DNA of 64,000 bases from contig NZ_FTMG01000016.1 in NCBI RefSeq assembly GCF_900155965.1, forward strand, positions 92,035 through 156,034, in the 5' to 3' direction. Shown one piece after another: positions 27,167 to 35,480 of this stretch (the first letter of the stretch is position 1; each line of letters begins with the position of its first letter). Made by a program: the position numbers and the translations under genes. Under the pieces are notes generated by a model. It made no database searches, was not told the origin of the DNA, and was given only the letters and a program-made list of their open reading frames with translations. The DNA comes from Mucilaginibacter lappiensis. GTDB lineage: Bacteria; Bacteroidota; Bacteroidia; Sphingobacteriales; Sphingobacteriaceae.

Positions 27167-27228
27167 GTAAAGCTGGAAGCTTTGCCATGTTATACCACGA
27201 GTTGCGCTGCGCTAAACTCGCGGCAGCG
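27167..27228 (+). repeat. REP element, right flank copy 2
   Basis: The AAAGCT-GGA-AGCTTT hairpin (27169-27183) plus the CGAGTT...AACTCG hairpin and GCGGCAGCG tail, in the same orientation as copy 1, 141 bp further on and about 80 bp before the pyrD start. Confidence 0.8.
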
Positions 27229-27296
27229 TTCGCTCTATTAGAGTAGCCAAATCAAAAAATCCTAAAATTCTGGTTTACACACATAAAGGAATGTGC

Positions 27297-27304
27297 TAAC
27301 TTCG
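27297..27304 (+). promoter_or_regulatory. Candidate -7 element of pyrD
   Basis: TAACTTCG, one base off TAnnTTTG, 4 bp before the pyrD ATG. The -33 side is weak (GGTTTAC at 27272-27278, about 19 bp upstream). If used, the transcript would be almost leaderless. Confidence 0.4.
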
Positions 27305-27308
27305 CGGC

Positions 27309-28352
27309 ATGTATTTTTTATTAAAACCCATCCTGTTCCAGTTCGATCCCGAAAAAGTACATTATTTTGTAACCCGTAACTTAAAACGGTTTAATCGTTT
27401 TCCGGGTGGCGCTGCTTTGAGCAGGGCCATTTGGGATGTCAACAATCCACGACTGGAAAAAGAGGTGTTTGGCCTTAAGTTTAAAAACCCGGTAGGACTG
27501 GCGGCCGGTTTTGATAAAAATGCCGAACTCATGGGCGAAATGGCCAACATGGGTTTTGGTTTTGTGGAGATAGGTACCGTTACCCCGTTGCCGCAACCTG
27601 GTAACCCTAAAACGAGAATGTTTCGCTTACCTTCTGATGGTGCGCTTATCAATCGCATGGGTTTTAATAATTTTGGTGTTGATGTAGCTGCAGAGCGCAT
27701 TGCCGCTTTCCGCAGAAATGCGAAAGGGGCTCAGAAAGATCTGATCATCGGCGGTAACATCGGCAAAAATAAAGTTACCCCCAACGAAGAGGCCGTTAAC
27801 GATTATATCAAATGTTTTGACCGCTTGTTTGATGTGGTTGATTATTTTGTGGTGAATGTGAGCTCGCCTAATACACCGGGTCTGCGCGAATTGCAGGAAA
27901 AGGAACCGTTGATGCACCTGCTGAATACCTTACAACAACGGAATTCAAAAAATGGCACCAGTAGGCCTATTCTTCTGAAAATAGCTCCAGACCTCACCGA
28001 TTCACAGTTGGATGATATTGTTGATATTGTACAGCAAACCGGCATAGCAGGTATTATTGCTACCAATACTACTATCAGTCGCGAAAATTTAACCGCTGCC
28101 GAAAGTTTAAAGAATGAACTGGGCGGACTGAGCGGCAAACCATTAACCAAACGCTCCACCGAGGTGGTCCGTTACCTTCACCAAAAATCAAACGGATCGT
28201 TCCCCATCATTGGCGTAGGGGGCATACATTCTGCCGATGACGCGATGGAAAAACTACAGGCCGGCGCTTCGCTGGTGCAGCTGTATACCGGCTTTATTTA
28301 TGAAGGCCCGTGTTTGATTGGCCGGATTAACAAGAAGCTGCTGGCTATTTAG
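27309..28352 (+). CDS. pyrD: Quinone-dependent dihydroorotate dehydrogenase (class 2)
   Basis: 347 aa, the usual class 2 length. Oxidises dihydroorotate to orotate in pyrimidine synthesis, passing electrons through FMN to membrane quinone. The N-terminal amphipathic helix for membrane attachment is present ([24 protein letters not shown]). The FMN barrel shows [61 protein letters not shown] (with the class 2 catalytic Ser in place of Cys), TNTT and [33 protein letters not shown]. It is transcribed alone, between the REP cluster and a terminator hairpin. Confidence 0.97.
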   Translation: MYFLLKPILFQFDPEKVHYFVTRNLKRFNRFPGGAALSRAIWDVNNPRLEKEVFGLKFKNPVGLAAGFDKNAELMGEMANMGFGFVEIGTVTPLPQPGNPKTRMFRLPSDGALINRMGFNNFGVDVAAERIAAFRRNAKGAQKDLIIGGNIGKNKVTPNEEAVNDYIKCFDRLFDVVDYFVVNVSSPNTPGLRELQEKEPLMHLLNTLQQRNSKNGTSRPILLKIAPDLTDSQLDDIVDIVQQTGIAGIIATNTTISRENLTAAESLKNELGGLSGKPLTKRSTEVVRYLHQKSNGSFPIIGVGGIHSADDAMEKLQAGASLVQLYTGFIYEGPCLIGRINKKLLAI

Positions 28353-28372
28353 TTAGAGATTTTTCTATCGTA

Positions 28373-28401
28373 GAGGCACATCACATGTGTCTCTTTTTTT
28401 T
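28373..28401 (+). terminator. Terminator of pyrD
   Basis: GAGGCACAT pairs with ATGTGTCTC (one G-T pair) around CAC, followed by eight Ts, 20 bp after the pyrD stop. Confidence 0.8.
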
Positions 28402-28415
28402 GCACCTTATAACAC

Positions 28416-28440
28416 GAAAGACGCATGTAATGCGTCTTTC
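28416..28440. repeat. Perfect short palindrome GAAAGACGCAT/ATGCGTCTTTC
   Basis: Eleven-base perfect arms with a 3-nt loop, flanked by CGTAG-like words. It resembles the pyrD terminator hairpin just upstream and the GACGCAT-type intergenic palindromes common in Bacteroidota, suggesting both are relics of one repeat family. Confidence 0.6.
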
Positions 28441-28460
28441 TACGGAAAATAAAATCCATA

Positions 28461-28496
28461 AAAAAATCCCACCGGTTTCTGAAACCAGCAGGATTT
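28461..28496 (-). terminator. Terminator of the small basic protein gene
   Basis: Read on the minus strand, AAATCC and GGTTT pair with AAACC and GGATTT across an imperfect stem, then Ts. It lies 42 bp after the stop at 28539. Confidence 0.65.
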
Positions 28497-28538
28497 ATAA
28501 GATCTTTTAAACGCGGTTAAGCGCTCAAACAGAAAAAA

Positions 28539-28718
28539 TTATTTTGCAGCAGCGATAGCTTTTGCTAGAACTTCGTTGTTTTTAGCAATCTGGCTATGTT
28601 TTGACTCAGCAGAACGGCTTCCGTACTCCAGGTTAGTAGCCAGTTTCAAAAACTGAACTTCTAAACGTGAAGTAGTTTTGTTTTTTCTATCTTTTCTTTT
28701 TAAACGAGTAACGCCCAT
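28539..28718 (-). CDS. Small conserved basic protein (59 aa), unknown function
   Basis: Begins MGVTRLKRKDRKNKTTSRLE, strongly basic for the first third, then a helical part LKLATNLEYGSRSAESKHSQIAKNNEVLAKAIAAAK. The reading frame stays open upstream through the tRNA-Cys gene, but that extension is not coding; ATG 28718 is the sensible start. The basic N-terminus suggests RNA or ribosome contact. I recall proteins of this form as conserved in Bacteroidota but cannot name a family. It lies 34 bp downstream of the tRNA on the same strand, so the two may be one transcript. Confidence 0.78.
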   Translation of the reverse strand: MGVTRLKRKDRKNKTTSRLEVQFLKLATNLEYGSRSAESKHSQIAKNNEVLAKAIAAAK

Positions 28719-28752
28719 GGTCTTGTTATTTTTAATTTTTTTAATACCCTTG

Positions 28753-28823
28753 AGGTCGGGAGCGGATTCGAACCGCTGTAAAAGGTTTTGCAGACCTCTG
28801 CCTAGCCACTCGGCCACCCGACC
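28753..28823 (-). tRNA. tRNA-Cys (anticodon GCA)
   Basis: A cloverleaf on the minus strand: acceptor arms GGTCGGG and CCCGACC, D-arm with GGCCGAGTGGCTAGGC, anticodon stem-loop AGGTCTGCAAAACCT with GCA, and T-arm GCGGTTCGAATCCGC. The discriminator base is U, as conserved in tRNA-Cys. The CCA end is not encoded. Confidence 0.96.
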
Positions 28824-28873
28824 ATTTTTTAAGGACTGCAAAAATAGTAATTTATTTTTTGGAAAGCCAATAT

Positions 28874-29623
28874 TTATTTCATTGATTTTCTTTTTATCTC
28901 AGAACATAGTATCGCCGTGGCAATGGCCACGTTCAATGATTCGGCATTTCCGGCCCTGGGGATGGTTACTGCGCTGGTTATCAATTGCTCAACCGGGGCG
29001 CTTATACCGTTCCCTTCGTTACCCATCACCAGCAGGCCCTCAGTTCCAAAATGGGTGTTATATATATTTTCACCATTGAGCATAGCTCCGAATATGGGCA
29101 GTTTGATCTGGGGCAGTACGTTTAACAGATCGGCATAATGTACGTTAACACGTGCCAGTGAACCCATGGTAGCCTGTACTACTTTGGGGTTATATACGTC
29201 GACGGTATCTTCTGAACAGATAATATCCTGTATGCCAAACCAATCGGCAGTACGTATAATGGTGCCCATATTGCCCGGATCCTGTATGCTATCCAACACC
29301 AGCGAAAACTTTTTTTCGAGCGCTTTATAATTTAATACCGGCCATATTGGTATCTTGACCAAACCAATTACCTCCTGCGGTGTTTTCAGGGAGCTGATTT
29401 TTTGGAGTTCATTTAATGAAATTTCCTGAAAGTTTATTTTTCGGGATAAATTCAGCAATTTTGGAGCAATTGCAGGGGTATGGTAAATGGTATCAACCTG
29501 GTAGGCAGAGTTTATAAATTCCGTAACTGATTTGTAACCCTCAACCATAAATAAACCATGTTCCCTGCGAAACTTTTTATGTTGTAAGGATGATAATAAA
29601 CTGATTTGTGATTTTGAAAGCAT
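28874..29623 (-). CDS. TrmH/SpoU-family RNA 2'-O-methyltransferase
   Basis: 249 aa. The N-terminal substrate-binding module (KFRREHGLFMVEGYKSVTEFINSAY) is followed by the SPOUT knot with its motifs: LDSIQDPGNMGTIIRTADWFG (motif 1, catalytic Arg), VMGNEGNGIS (motif 2) and VTIPRAGNAESLNVAIATAILCSEI (motif 3). Uses S-adenosylmethionine to methylate a ribose 2'-OH of tRNA or rRNA; the target nucleotide cannot be told. Its start codon overlaps the start of the divergent TamL gene by 16 bp. Confidence 0.94.
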   Translation of the reverse strand: MLSKSQISLLSSLQHKKFRREHGLFMVEGYKSVTEFINSAYQVDTIYHTPAIAPKLLNLSRKINFQEISLNELQKISSLKTPQEVIGLVKIPIWPVLNYKALEKKFSLVLDSIQDPGNMGTIIRTADWFGIQDIICSEDTVDVYNPKVVQATMGSLARVNVHYADLLNVLPQIKLPIFGAMLNGENIYNTHFGTEGLLVMGNEGNGISAPVEQLITSAVTIPRAGNAESLNVAIATAILCSEIKRKSMK

Positions 29624-31989
29624 ATATAAACCCTGCTGTTTTCCGCCTTACAATATTAAGTATTTTGCTGCTCATTATCGGATCGGGATGCAGCAGTACC
29701 CGTGGTTTGAAAAAAGACCAGGTAATAGTACGCAAAATTACTATTCATGGCATCGATAAAGAATTTGCCGAAGCTGCTGTAAATTATGTAGATAAGGAAC
29801 AGCAACCCAATAACTGGCTCAACCTGCAGTTTTATTATACTTTCAGTAAAAACGGCAAGCGTAATTTTGGCGAAGCCCCATCTATCCTGGATAGTAACCT
29901 GGTTGAATTTTCCCGTTTTCAGATAGAAAAATACATCCAGAACCGCGGTTACCTCAAAGCTAAGGTAAAGGATAGTATCGTTGTAAAAAAACAAAAGGCC
30001 GAGCTGGTTTTTACCGCCCACGAGGGGCCCATGTTCAGGATTCGCAAGGTAACGGATAGCATTGCCGATAAAAACATAAAGAATTTATACAACGCCAACC
30101 GTAACAAGATATCCCATATTTCGCCCGGAGCGCGTTTTGATACCGATAGTCTGGCCCATGACCGGGATGAGCTTTACGCGCTGATGAAACGGAATGGCTA
30201 CTTTGATTTTTACAGGCAATACATCAGTTTTGATTACGATTCCACCTTTAATAGTAGCGTGGTTGATGTAAAAATGAACATTGATAACCCGGCTGGTAAA
30301 AAGGAGCACCCGGTTTACACCATCAATAATACGCTGATCACCATTTCGCGCAGTAACGGGCGCACACCAGGTAAAGCAGATACCCTGCAGGTTGATTCGC
30401 AGTTTAGGTTTGTTGATTTCTCGGGTCGCTTTAAGCCACGGGTAGTAAAAGATTATACCTTTCAGCGTAAAGGCGATCTTTACAATGCCGACAATCAAAC
30501 GCTTACAACTACCCGACTTTCGGAATTAAGCGTGTTTCGTAATGTGCCCAACCCCACTTACGAAAAACTGCCCGATAGTTCAAACCGGCTCAATACCAAA
30601 ATTGATATTGTACCACTCAAAAAAATGTCTGACAGGGTGGAGGGCGAGGTGCTATTTAGCGGGGGGCGCTTTGGTTATAACGTAGGTACCACTTTCACCA
30701 ACCGTAACCTGTTTAAACAGGCCGCTATATTACAGGTGAAATTAAACTGGAGTATCTTATTTGATAACGGGCATAGTATTCAAAACCAGGAGTTGAGAGC
30801 GGGGGTTAGCCTCATTTATCCACGTATTTTAACACCCTTTGATTTTCCGCTGTTAGGTAAATTTGGGGTGCCTCATACTACTTTTTCCAGTAACTATTCC
30901 CTGTTTTATCAAAAAGACCTGGTTAGGCGCGAAAGTTTCATTAACTCCATTAGCTATGACTTTTTTGAAACCGGGCGTAAGCAACATACCATTACACCTA
31001 TCAGTATTGAATTTTCACGCGGCATACTCGATCCGGCAGCCAGGGATACGTTTATTAAACAAAACAGGCTTTCCTATGTAAAATTAATTGGTCGTACCAC
31101 CTTTACAACGGGCAGCCAATATACTTTTCAGTATAACGCGCTGGAGTTAAACTCTTACAAAAGCTTTACGTATTTCCGGGGTAGTTTGGATATTGGGGGT
31201 AATTTCCTGAGCCTTGCGAGCAGCGTGTTCAATACATCAAGAGATGCGGATAATGAACGTAAAATGTTTGGCTATACTTTTTCACAATATGCCAAAACGG
31301 AACTTGATCTGCGTATTTACAAATCATTGGGAGATGAGCGGCAGTTTATATTCCGTATAAACCCGGGTATTGGTATCCCATATGGTAACAGTAACCAGTT
31401 GATATTCGAAAAAAACTTTTACACTGGTGGTGCCAACGATATCAGGGCCTGGTTGCCTCGCACATTAGGCCCGGGACAGTTTAATCGTGGTACTTTTTAT
31501 GGTAATGATTACAATACCCGTGCAGGTCTACAATACCTCGATCAGTTTGGGGAAATAAAAATAATTGGTAATGCCGAATACCGGTACACGTTGGCTAATA
31601 ATCTTTGGGGAGCCAAACTAAAAGGGGCCTTATTTATGGATGCTGGTAACGTATGGCGCCTGGGTAAGAAAGCAGAAAACCCCGACGGTGAGTTCAGGTT
31701 TGATAACCTGCTGCAATCTACAGCTGTGGGTATTGGTACAGGCCTGCGGTTTGATCTCGGTTTCTTTATCTTCAGGCTCGATGCGGCATTTAAGTTTAAA
31801 GATCCGCAGTTTAACGGTTCGGATCAATGGGTGCTCATCAAACACTTTGGCGAGCTATTTAACGATGGTCCGTTTAAAAAGGCTTATTATCAAAACAATG
31901 CAACTGCCAAGGATAGCAATGGTAACGTTACAAAAGGCGACAGCTATAACTTTATGCAGCTGAATTTTGGTGTAGGGCTGCCTTTTTAA
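29608..31989 (+). CDS. TamL-type BamA/TamA-family outer-membrane assembly lipoprotein
   Basis: 793 aa. Starts with GTG, signal sequence then lipobox GSGC with Cys near residue 28, as in the lipidated TamA homologue (TamL) of Bacteroidota. POTRA-like domains follow: KITIHGIDKEFAEAAV, SRFQIEKYIQNRGYLKAKVKDS, and DRDELYALMKRNGYFDFYR. The 16-stranded Omp85 barrel has KNFYTGGANDIRAWLPRTLGPG (the conserved loop with an Arg) and ends NFGVGLPF. It probably helps insert outer-membrane proteins with an inner-membrane TamB partner not present here. It shares its start region with the divergent methyltransferase gene. Confidence 0.92.
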   Translation: MILKAYINPAVFRLTILSILLLIIGSGCSSTRGLKKDQVIVRKITIHGIDKEFAEAAVNYVDKEQQPNNWLNLQFYYTFSKNGKRNFGEAPSILDSNLVEFSRFQIEKYIQNRGYLKAKVKDSIVVKKQKAELVFTAHEGPMFRIRKVTDSIADKNIKNLYNANRNKISHISPGARFDTDSLAHDRDELYALMKRNGYFDFYRQYISFDYDSTFNSSVVDVKMNIDNPAGKKEHPVYTINNTLITISRSNGRTPGKADTLQVDSQFRFVDFSGRFKPRVVKDYTFQRKGDLYNADNQTLTTTRLSELSVFRNVPNPTYEKLPDSSNRLNTKIDIVPLKKMSDRVEGEVLFSGGRFGYNVGTTFTNRNLFKQAAILQVKLNWSILFDNGHSIQNQELRAGVSLIYPRILTPFDFPLLGKFGVPHTTFSSNYSLFYQKDLVRRESFINSISYDFFETGRKQHTITPISIEFSRGILDPAARDTFIKQNRLSYVKLIGRTTFTTGSQYTFQYNALELNSYKSFTYFRGSLDIGGNFLSLASSVFNTSRDADNERKMFGYTFSQYAKTELDLRIYKSLGDERQFIFRINPGIGIPYGNSNQLIFEKNFYTGGANDIRAWLPRTLGPGQFNRGTFYGNDYNTRAGLQYLDQFGEIKIIGNAEYRYTLANNLWGAKLKGALFMDAGNVWRLGKKAENPDGEFRFDNLLQSTAVGIGTGLRFDLGFFIFRLDAAFKFKDPQFNGSDQWVLIKHFGELFNDGPFKKAYYQNNATAKDSNGNVTKGDSYNFMQLNFGVGLPF

Positions 31990-32043
31990 TTAATTATTGA
32001 GTTAGCGAATTAGTGATTGGGGGAAGCCTGAGTTTTAAAGGGT

Positions 32044-32090
32044 GCCTCTGCGCACAAGTCTTCGACAAGCTCAGACTGACAGCCCTTTTT
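32044..32090. repeat. Dispersed repeat half-element (GCCTCTGCGC...TCTTCGACAAGCTCAG)
   Basis: GTCTTCGACAAGCTCAGACTGACA at 32058-32081 recurs exactly at 34443-34466, with similar flanks (GCCTCTGCGC before, GCCTTTT after). This copy lacks the inverted left arm seen at 34394. Confidence 0.75.
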
Positions 32091-32198
32091 TGTATTGTTT
32101 GTAGCGTGACTTCCACAACACAGCATCGGCATGGACGAAGGATCTATTCACACCCTGAAAAGGAGCTTTCAGCTTTTTGACTTCCGCTTTCAGCTTAT

Positions 32199-32732
32199 CT
32201 AAAACATTCCCTTTAGCCCGTCAATAATGCTTTCAAAAAAGGTGGGCATACTTAGGCCGTTGTGATAGTTAAAGTATAGGAATATACAGAATATCACCAC
32301 CGCAATAATAATAAACCGCTTAAACATATAGGCCAGCAGCACCAGTGCTAGCGGAATGGCCACCAGCAATATCCAGCTAATATGGAGTGGACTTAGTTTA
32401 CTATCATGCTTGTAAATGTAATACAGAATGGCGTGCGTGCCACTGTCGTTCATGTGTTTGGCATATAAAAAGGCCGAGCGGTCGAGTTTGTGACGATAGA
32501 AAGCTGTTCCTTTTTCAAATTTCAACTGTTCCTGGAAACCGTTCATTACAAAGGTGAATACCCCGTTCACATCCTCCTGTATCACACCGGCGGTATCGGT
32601 AGCAACCACCGCAACCTCATCAACAGCAAAAGGATTTTCTTTTATCACAAAGTGATTTATCGCTATCGATTTTGCAAAGCCGAAGCTATGAGCGGCTGTA
32701 ATAAGGCTTAGTAAAAGAAATAGTTTCTTCAT
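32199..32732 (-). CDS. Membrane-anchored exported protein, unknown function
   Basis: 177 aa: signal sequence MKKLFLLLSLITAAHSFGFA, a soluble exported part of about 100 residues (strand-rich, VVATDTAGVIQEDVNGVFTFVMNGFQEQLKFEKGTAFYRHKLD), two adjacent transmembrane helices (ISWILLVAIPLALVLLAYMF and IIIAVVIFCIFLYFNY), and a short amphipathic tail FFESIIDGLKGMF. I do not recognise the family. It stands alone between TamL and the cupin gene. Words of the AGCTTTCAGCTT type just beyond its stop resemble degraded hairpin repeats. Confidence 0.7.
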   Translation of the reverse strand: MKKLFLLLSLITAAHSFGFAKSIAINHFVIKENPFAVDEVAVVATDTAGVIQEDVNGVFTFVMNGFQEQLKFEKGTAFYRHKLDRSAFLYAKHMNDSGTHAILYYIYKHDSKLSPLHISWILLVAIPLALVLLAYMFKRFIIIAVVIFCIFLYFNYHNGLSMPTFFESIIDGLKGMF

Positions 32733-32995
32733 TTTTTCAATTGGTCGGTTATGTTACCGTATAAATATGTCCGCAATAAAAATAGTGTTTTAAAGCTGTT
32801 GGTTCAAGAAATATATGCCAGCATTTAATACCTCCTGCAATATGTACCCAAAACGAGTAAGATCATAACAGCCATGAGGCCATTTTGTTGAACGTTTAAT
32901 TGCTTCAATAATTTACAATGCCGTTATGCAGGCTTTACTGCTAAAATATTAAAATACCTTAGCTTAGCGGCCATTGCAAATAGCGCTCCATAAAA

Positions 32996-33361
32996 ATGAT
33001 CAAAGCATATAAATTATATACCGGTGCCGACGGTAATTCGCACATACAAACAGGCAGCGTAGCCGAGGCTGAGTTTAACGAGGCGGTGTCTATCCGGTTC
33101 CAGGAATCGCCACCACATTCATTCTTTGATTGGCACAATGCGCCTACCAATCAATACGTGATCACCCTGTTAGGGACATTGGAGTTTGAAACCCGTACCG
33201 GCGAAACTTTTATATTGAAACCCGGCGAAATACTGATAGCTACCGACACTACCGGCACTGCTCACAAATGGCGACTGATTAATGACGAACCCTGGCGCCG
33301 CGTTTACGTAACATTTGACCAGGAAAACCAGGTGAATTTTATACCGGACGTTGAGTCGTAA
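32996..33361 (+). CDS. Small single-domain cupin protein
   Basis: 121 aa with one cupin barrel: SIRFQESPPHSFFDWHNAPTNQYVITLLGTLEFETRTGETFILKPGEILIATDTTGTAHKWRLIND. Metal-ligand-type residues include the two His before and after DW and the His in TAHKW. Such proteins bind small polar ligands or act as dioxygenases or isomerases; none can be assigned. Its last three codons and stop lie inside the left arm of the inverted repeat at 33354-33435. Confidence 0.82.
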   Translation: MIKAYKLYTGADGNSHIQTGSVAEAEFNEAVSIRFQESPPHSFFDWHNAPTNQYVITLLGTLEFETRTGETFILKPGEILIATDTTGTAHKWRLINDEPWRRVYVTFDQENQVNFIPDVES

Positions 33362-33435
33362 GTCTGAAGTTCTAAGTCTTGTGTCATAAGTCAAAAGAAT
33401 CTCTTCTCCCAACTTGAGACTTCGGACTTACGACT
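33354..33435. repeat. TAAGTC-word inverted repeat overlapping the cupin stop codon
   Basis: AGTCGTAAGTCTGAAGT (33354-33370) pairs with ACTTCGGACTTACGACT (33419-33435) with one mismatch. The spacer repeats the same word family (TCTAAGTCTTG, CATAAGTC), and GGACTCCTGACT follows. The stop codon of the cupin gene is within the left arm. Confidence 0.8.
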
Positions 33436-33547
33436 TTGGACTCCTGACTATTTTTATTCTCCTGCTGATTTTAAACCACATAATTATTTGTATAAATGAT
33501 ACCTGTTTGTAAATTACACGCAAATTCTTTTTGTATACCCTGATACC

Positions 33548-34372
33548 ATGATTATTGTTATTCAATGTAAAGACCAGGTTGGCTTGGTAGGCTCCATAGC
33601 CACTATACTGGCCAAGCACCAGCTCAATATCGTTTCCATGCGCGAACATGTAGATAAGGCCGAAAATATCTTTTTTGTACGCCTGGAAATAGAGGATGGA
33701 GATACCGGGGGATTGGAGGAGACATTGAAAGAAGTATTACCCCCTGGCGCAATTATAGCTGTAAACCCCAACCCGCATAAAAAAATAGTGGTGATGGTGA
33801 CCAAAGAGTACCATTGTTTGGCCGATATACTGATACGTAATTATTTTAAAACCCTGGGGGCAACGGTGCAATGTGTCATCGGCAATCATGCCACCCTGCA
33901 GGATATTTGCGAACGCTTTGATATGCCTTTTTACCACCTGTCGCACGAGCAATATGGCCGGAAAGAGCTGGAGCAGCAAATGGGGGATGTAATACAGCAA
34001 TATGCCCCTGATTATATTGTGCTAGCCAAGTTTATGCGAATCCTGTCCCCAGCGTTTGTAGCCAGGTTTCCGATGCGCATCATCAATATACACCATTCTT
34101 TTTTACCAGCATTTATTGGCGCCAATCCTTATAAACAAGCTTTTGAGCGTGGCGTAAAATTGATTGGCGCTACTGCCCATTTTGTATCCAACGAGCTGGA
34201 TGAAGGGCCCATCATTGCCCAGCAGATCATCCCGGTAAATCATTCATTTACGGCCGCTACTATGGTAAAAGCCGGTCAGGAAATTGAAACAGCGGTATTA
34301 GCCAATGCCCTTAAACTGGTTATTGAAGATCGTGTTTTTGTGTACGGGAATAAAACGGTTGTTTTTGGGTAG
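33548..34372 (+). CDS. purU: Formyltetrahydrofolate deformylase
   Basis: 274 aa. The N-terminal ACT domain (about 1-75) reads VIQCKDQVGLVGSIATILAKHQLNIVSMREHVD. The C-terminal formyl-transferase-like hydrolase domain has VMVTKEYHCLADILIRN, then the catalytic set Asn/His/Asp in IINIHHSFLPAFIGANPYKQAFERGVKLIGATAHFVSNELDEGPII. Hydrolyses 10-formyl-THF to formate and THF, supplying formate for purine synthesis and balancing one-carbon pools; the ACT domain is the regulatory part (Gly/Met in E. coli). Monocistronic, between two repeat blocks. Confidence 0.95.
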   Translation: MIIVIQCKDQVGLVGSIATILAKHQLNIVSMREHVDKAENIFFVRLEIEDGDTGGLEETLKEVLPPGAIIAVNPNPHKKIVVMVTKEYHCLADILIRNYFKTLGATVQCVIGNHATLQDICERFDMPFYHLSHEQYGRKELEQQMGDVIQQYAPDYIVLAKFMRILSPAFVARFPMRIINIHHSFLPAFIGANPYKQAFERGVKLIGATAHFVSNELDEGPIIAQQIIPVNHSFTAATMVKAGQEIETAVLANALKLVIEDRVFVYGNKTVVFG

Positions 34373-34393
34373 GCAAAAGTAATAAAAACAGGG

Positions 34394-34466
34394 TGTCATG
34401 GTGAGCTCCGTCGAACCATGGTGGGCAGGCCTCTGCGCGCGCGTCTTCGACAAGCTCAGACTGACA
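34394..34466. repeat. Imperfect palindromic dispersed repeat (TGTCA...TGACA)
   Basis: TGTCATGGTGAGCTCCGTCGAA pairs imperfectly with TTCGACAAGCTCAGACTGACA; the right half is identical to 32058-32081. It lies 21 bp after the purU stop and could double as a transcript end. Confidence 0.7.
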
Positions 34467-34561
34467 GGCCTTTTACAATTTAGTAATTTACTTCGCTAAT
34501 TAACCTCTGTTTAATACGCAGGCTTTATTTTTACCACCTATAAATATTTGTTAAAACCACC

Positions 34562-35440
34562 ATGAAAAAAATCATTCTTCTTTTAGTCCTTTCTATTGCC
34601 ATCTGCACAGCCGGCTTTGCCCAGCAATTTACCGTGGCTACCTACAATATGCGTAATGATAATGCCAGTAATGACGATTCGGTACGCGGTAATGGTTGGA
34701 AACAGCGCCTGCCGGTAATTGTAAAACTGATACAGTTTCATGACTTTGATATATTCGGCACGCAGGAGTGTCTTATCCACCAGTTACAAGGCCTTAAAGC
34801 CAGCATGCCCAATTACGCATATACCGGCATAGGCAGAGACGATGGTAAAACCGAAGGTGAGTTCTCGGCTATTTTTTATAAAACTACTAAGTTTAAGCTG
34901 TTGGCCCATGGCGATTTTTGGTTGGCCCCAGTTACCGATAAGCCAAACAAGGGCTGGGATGCTGCCTTACCACGTATTTGTTCATGGGGTGCCTTCCAGG
35001 AGATCAAAACAGGGTATAAATTCTACTACTTTAACCTGCACATGGATCATATTGGCGTAGTGGCCCGCCGCGAAAGCGCTAAACTGGTTTTAACCAAGAT
35101 CAAGACCATAGCTGGTACTGCCTCGGTTATATTTTCGGGCGATTTTAATGTCGATCAAACTTCTGATAGTTATGCGGTGATCAATACATCGGGTACTTTA
35201 AAGGATGCTTATGAGCTGTCGCCCATCAAATATGCCGAGAATGGTACTTTTAATGATTTTAATGCCAATACCAAAACTACGTCACGTATCGACCATATAT
35301 TTTTAACTAAAGATTTTACCGTAAAAAGGTATGGGATATTGACTGATAGTTATAGAGCAAAAACAAAAGGAGGGGATAAATACGAGGCCAAACTTCCGTC
35401 TGACCATTTCCCGGTAATGATAGTGGTGGATCATCAATGA
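34562..35440 (+). CDS. Secreted endonuclease/exonuclease/phosphatase (EEP) family enzyme
   Basis: 292 aa with signal peptide (MKKIILLLVLSIAICTAGFA, then QQ). EEP motifs in order: VATYNMRNDN (Asn), DIFGTQECL (metal-binding Glu), YFNLHMDHIG (His), FSGDFNVDQTSDSY (Asp/Asn), SRIDHIFL and SDHFPVMIVV (final Asp-His pair). The family includes phosphodiesterases for sugars or lipids and nucleases. Exported single-domain forms of this length in Bacteroidota are often near carbohydrate loci. The GH30 gene converges 40 bp downstream. Confidence 0.92.
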   Translation: MKKIILLLVLSIAICTAGFAQQFTVATYNMRNDNASNDDSVRGNGWKQRLPVIVKLIQFHDFDIFGTQECLIHQLQGLKASMPNYAYTGIGRDDGKTEGEFSAIFYKTTKFKLLAHGDFWLAPVTDKPNKGWDAALPRICSWGAFQEIKTGYKFYYFNLHMDHIGVVARRESAKLVLTKIKTIAGTASVIFSGDFNVDQTSDSYAVINTSGTLKDAYELSPIKYAENGTFNDFNANTKTTSRIDHIFLTKDFTVKRYGILTDSYRAKTKGGDKYEAKLPSDHFPVMIVVDHQ

Positions 35441-35480
35441 CCCACCACACCAGAGATATAGTTGATTAGTATAAGGCTTT

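Larger units (their letters stand above)
26950..27228. repeat. 138-bp tandem direct repeat containing the RAYT 5' end and a REP element
   Basis: Segment 26950-27087 recurs at 27091-27228 with 3 bp between. By eye there are about 17 differences (about 88% identity), mostly transitions. Each copy holds the start of the RAYT reading frame, the leader and one complete REP double hairpin, arranged head to tail. Confidence 0.85.

Noticed and set aside
28719-28841. N-terminal extension of the 59-aa basic protein
   Set aside because: The open frame upstream of ATG 28718 runs through the tRNA-Cys gene on the same strand; it is structural RNA sequence, not protein coding.
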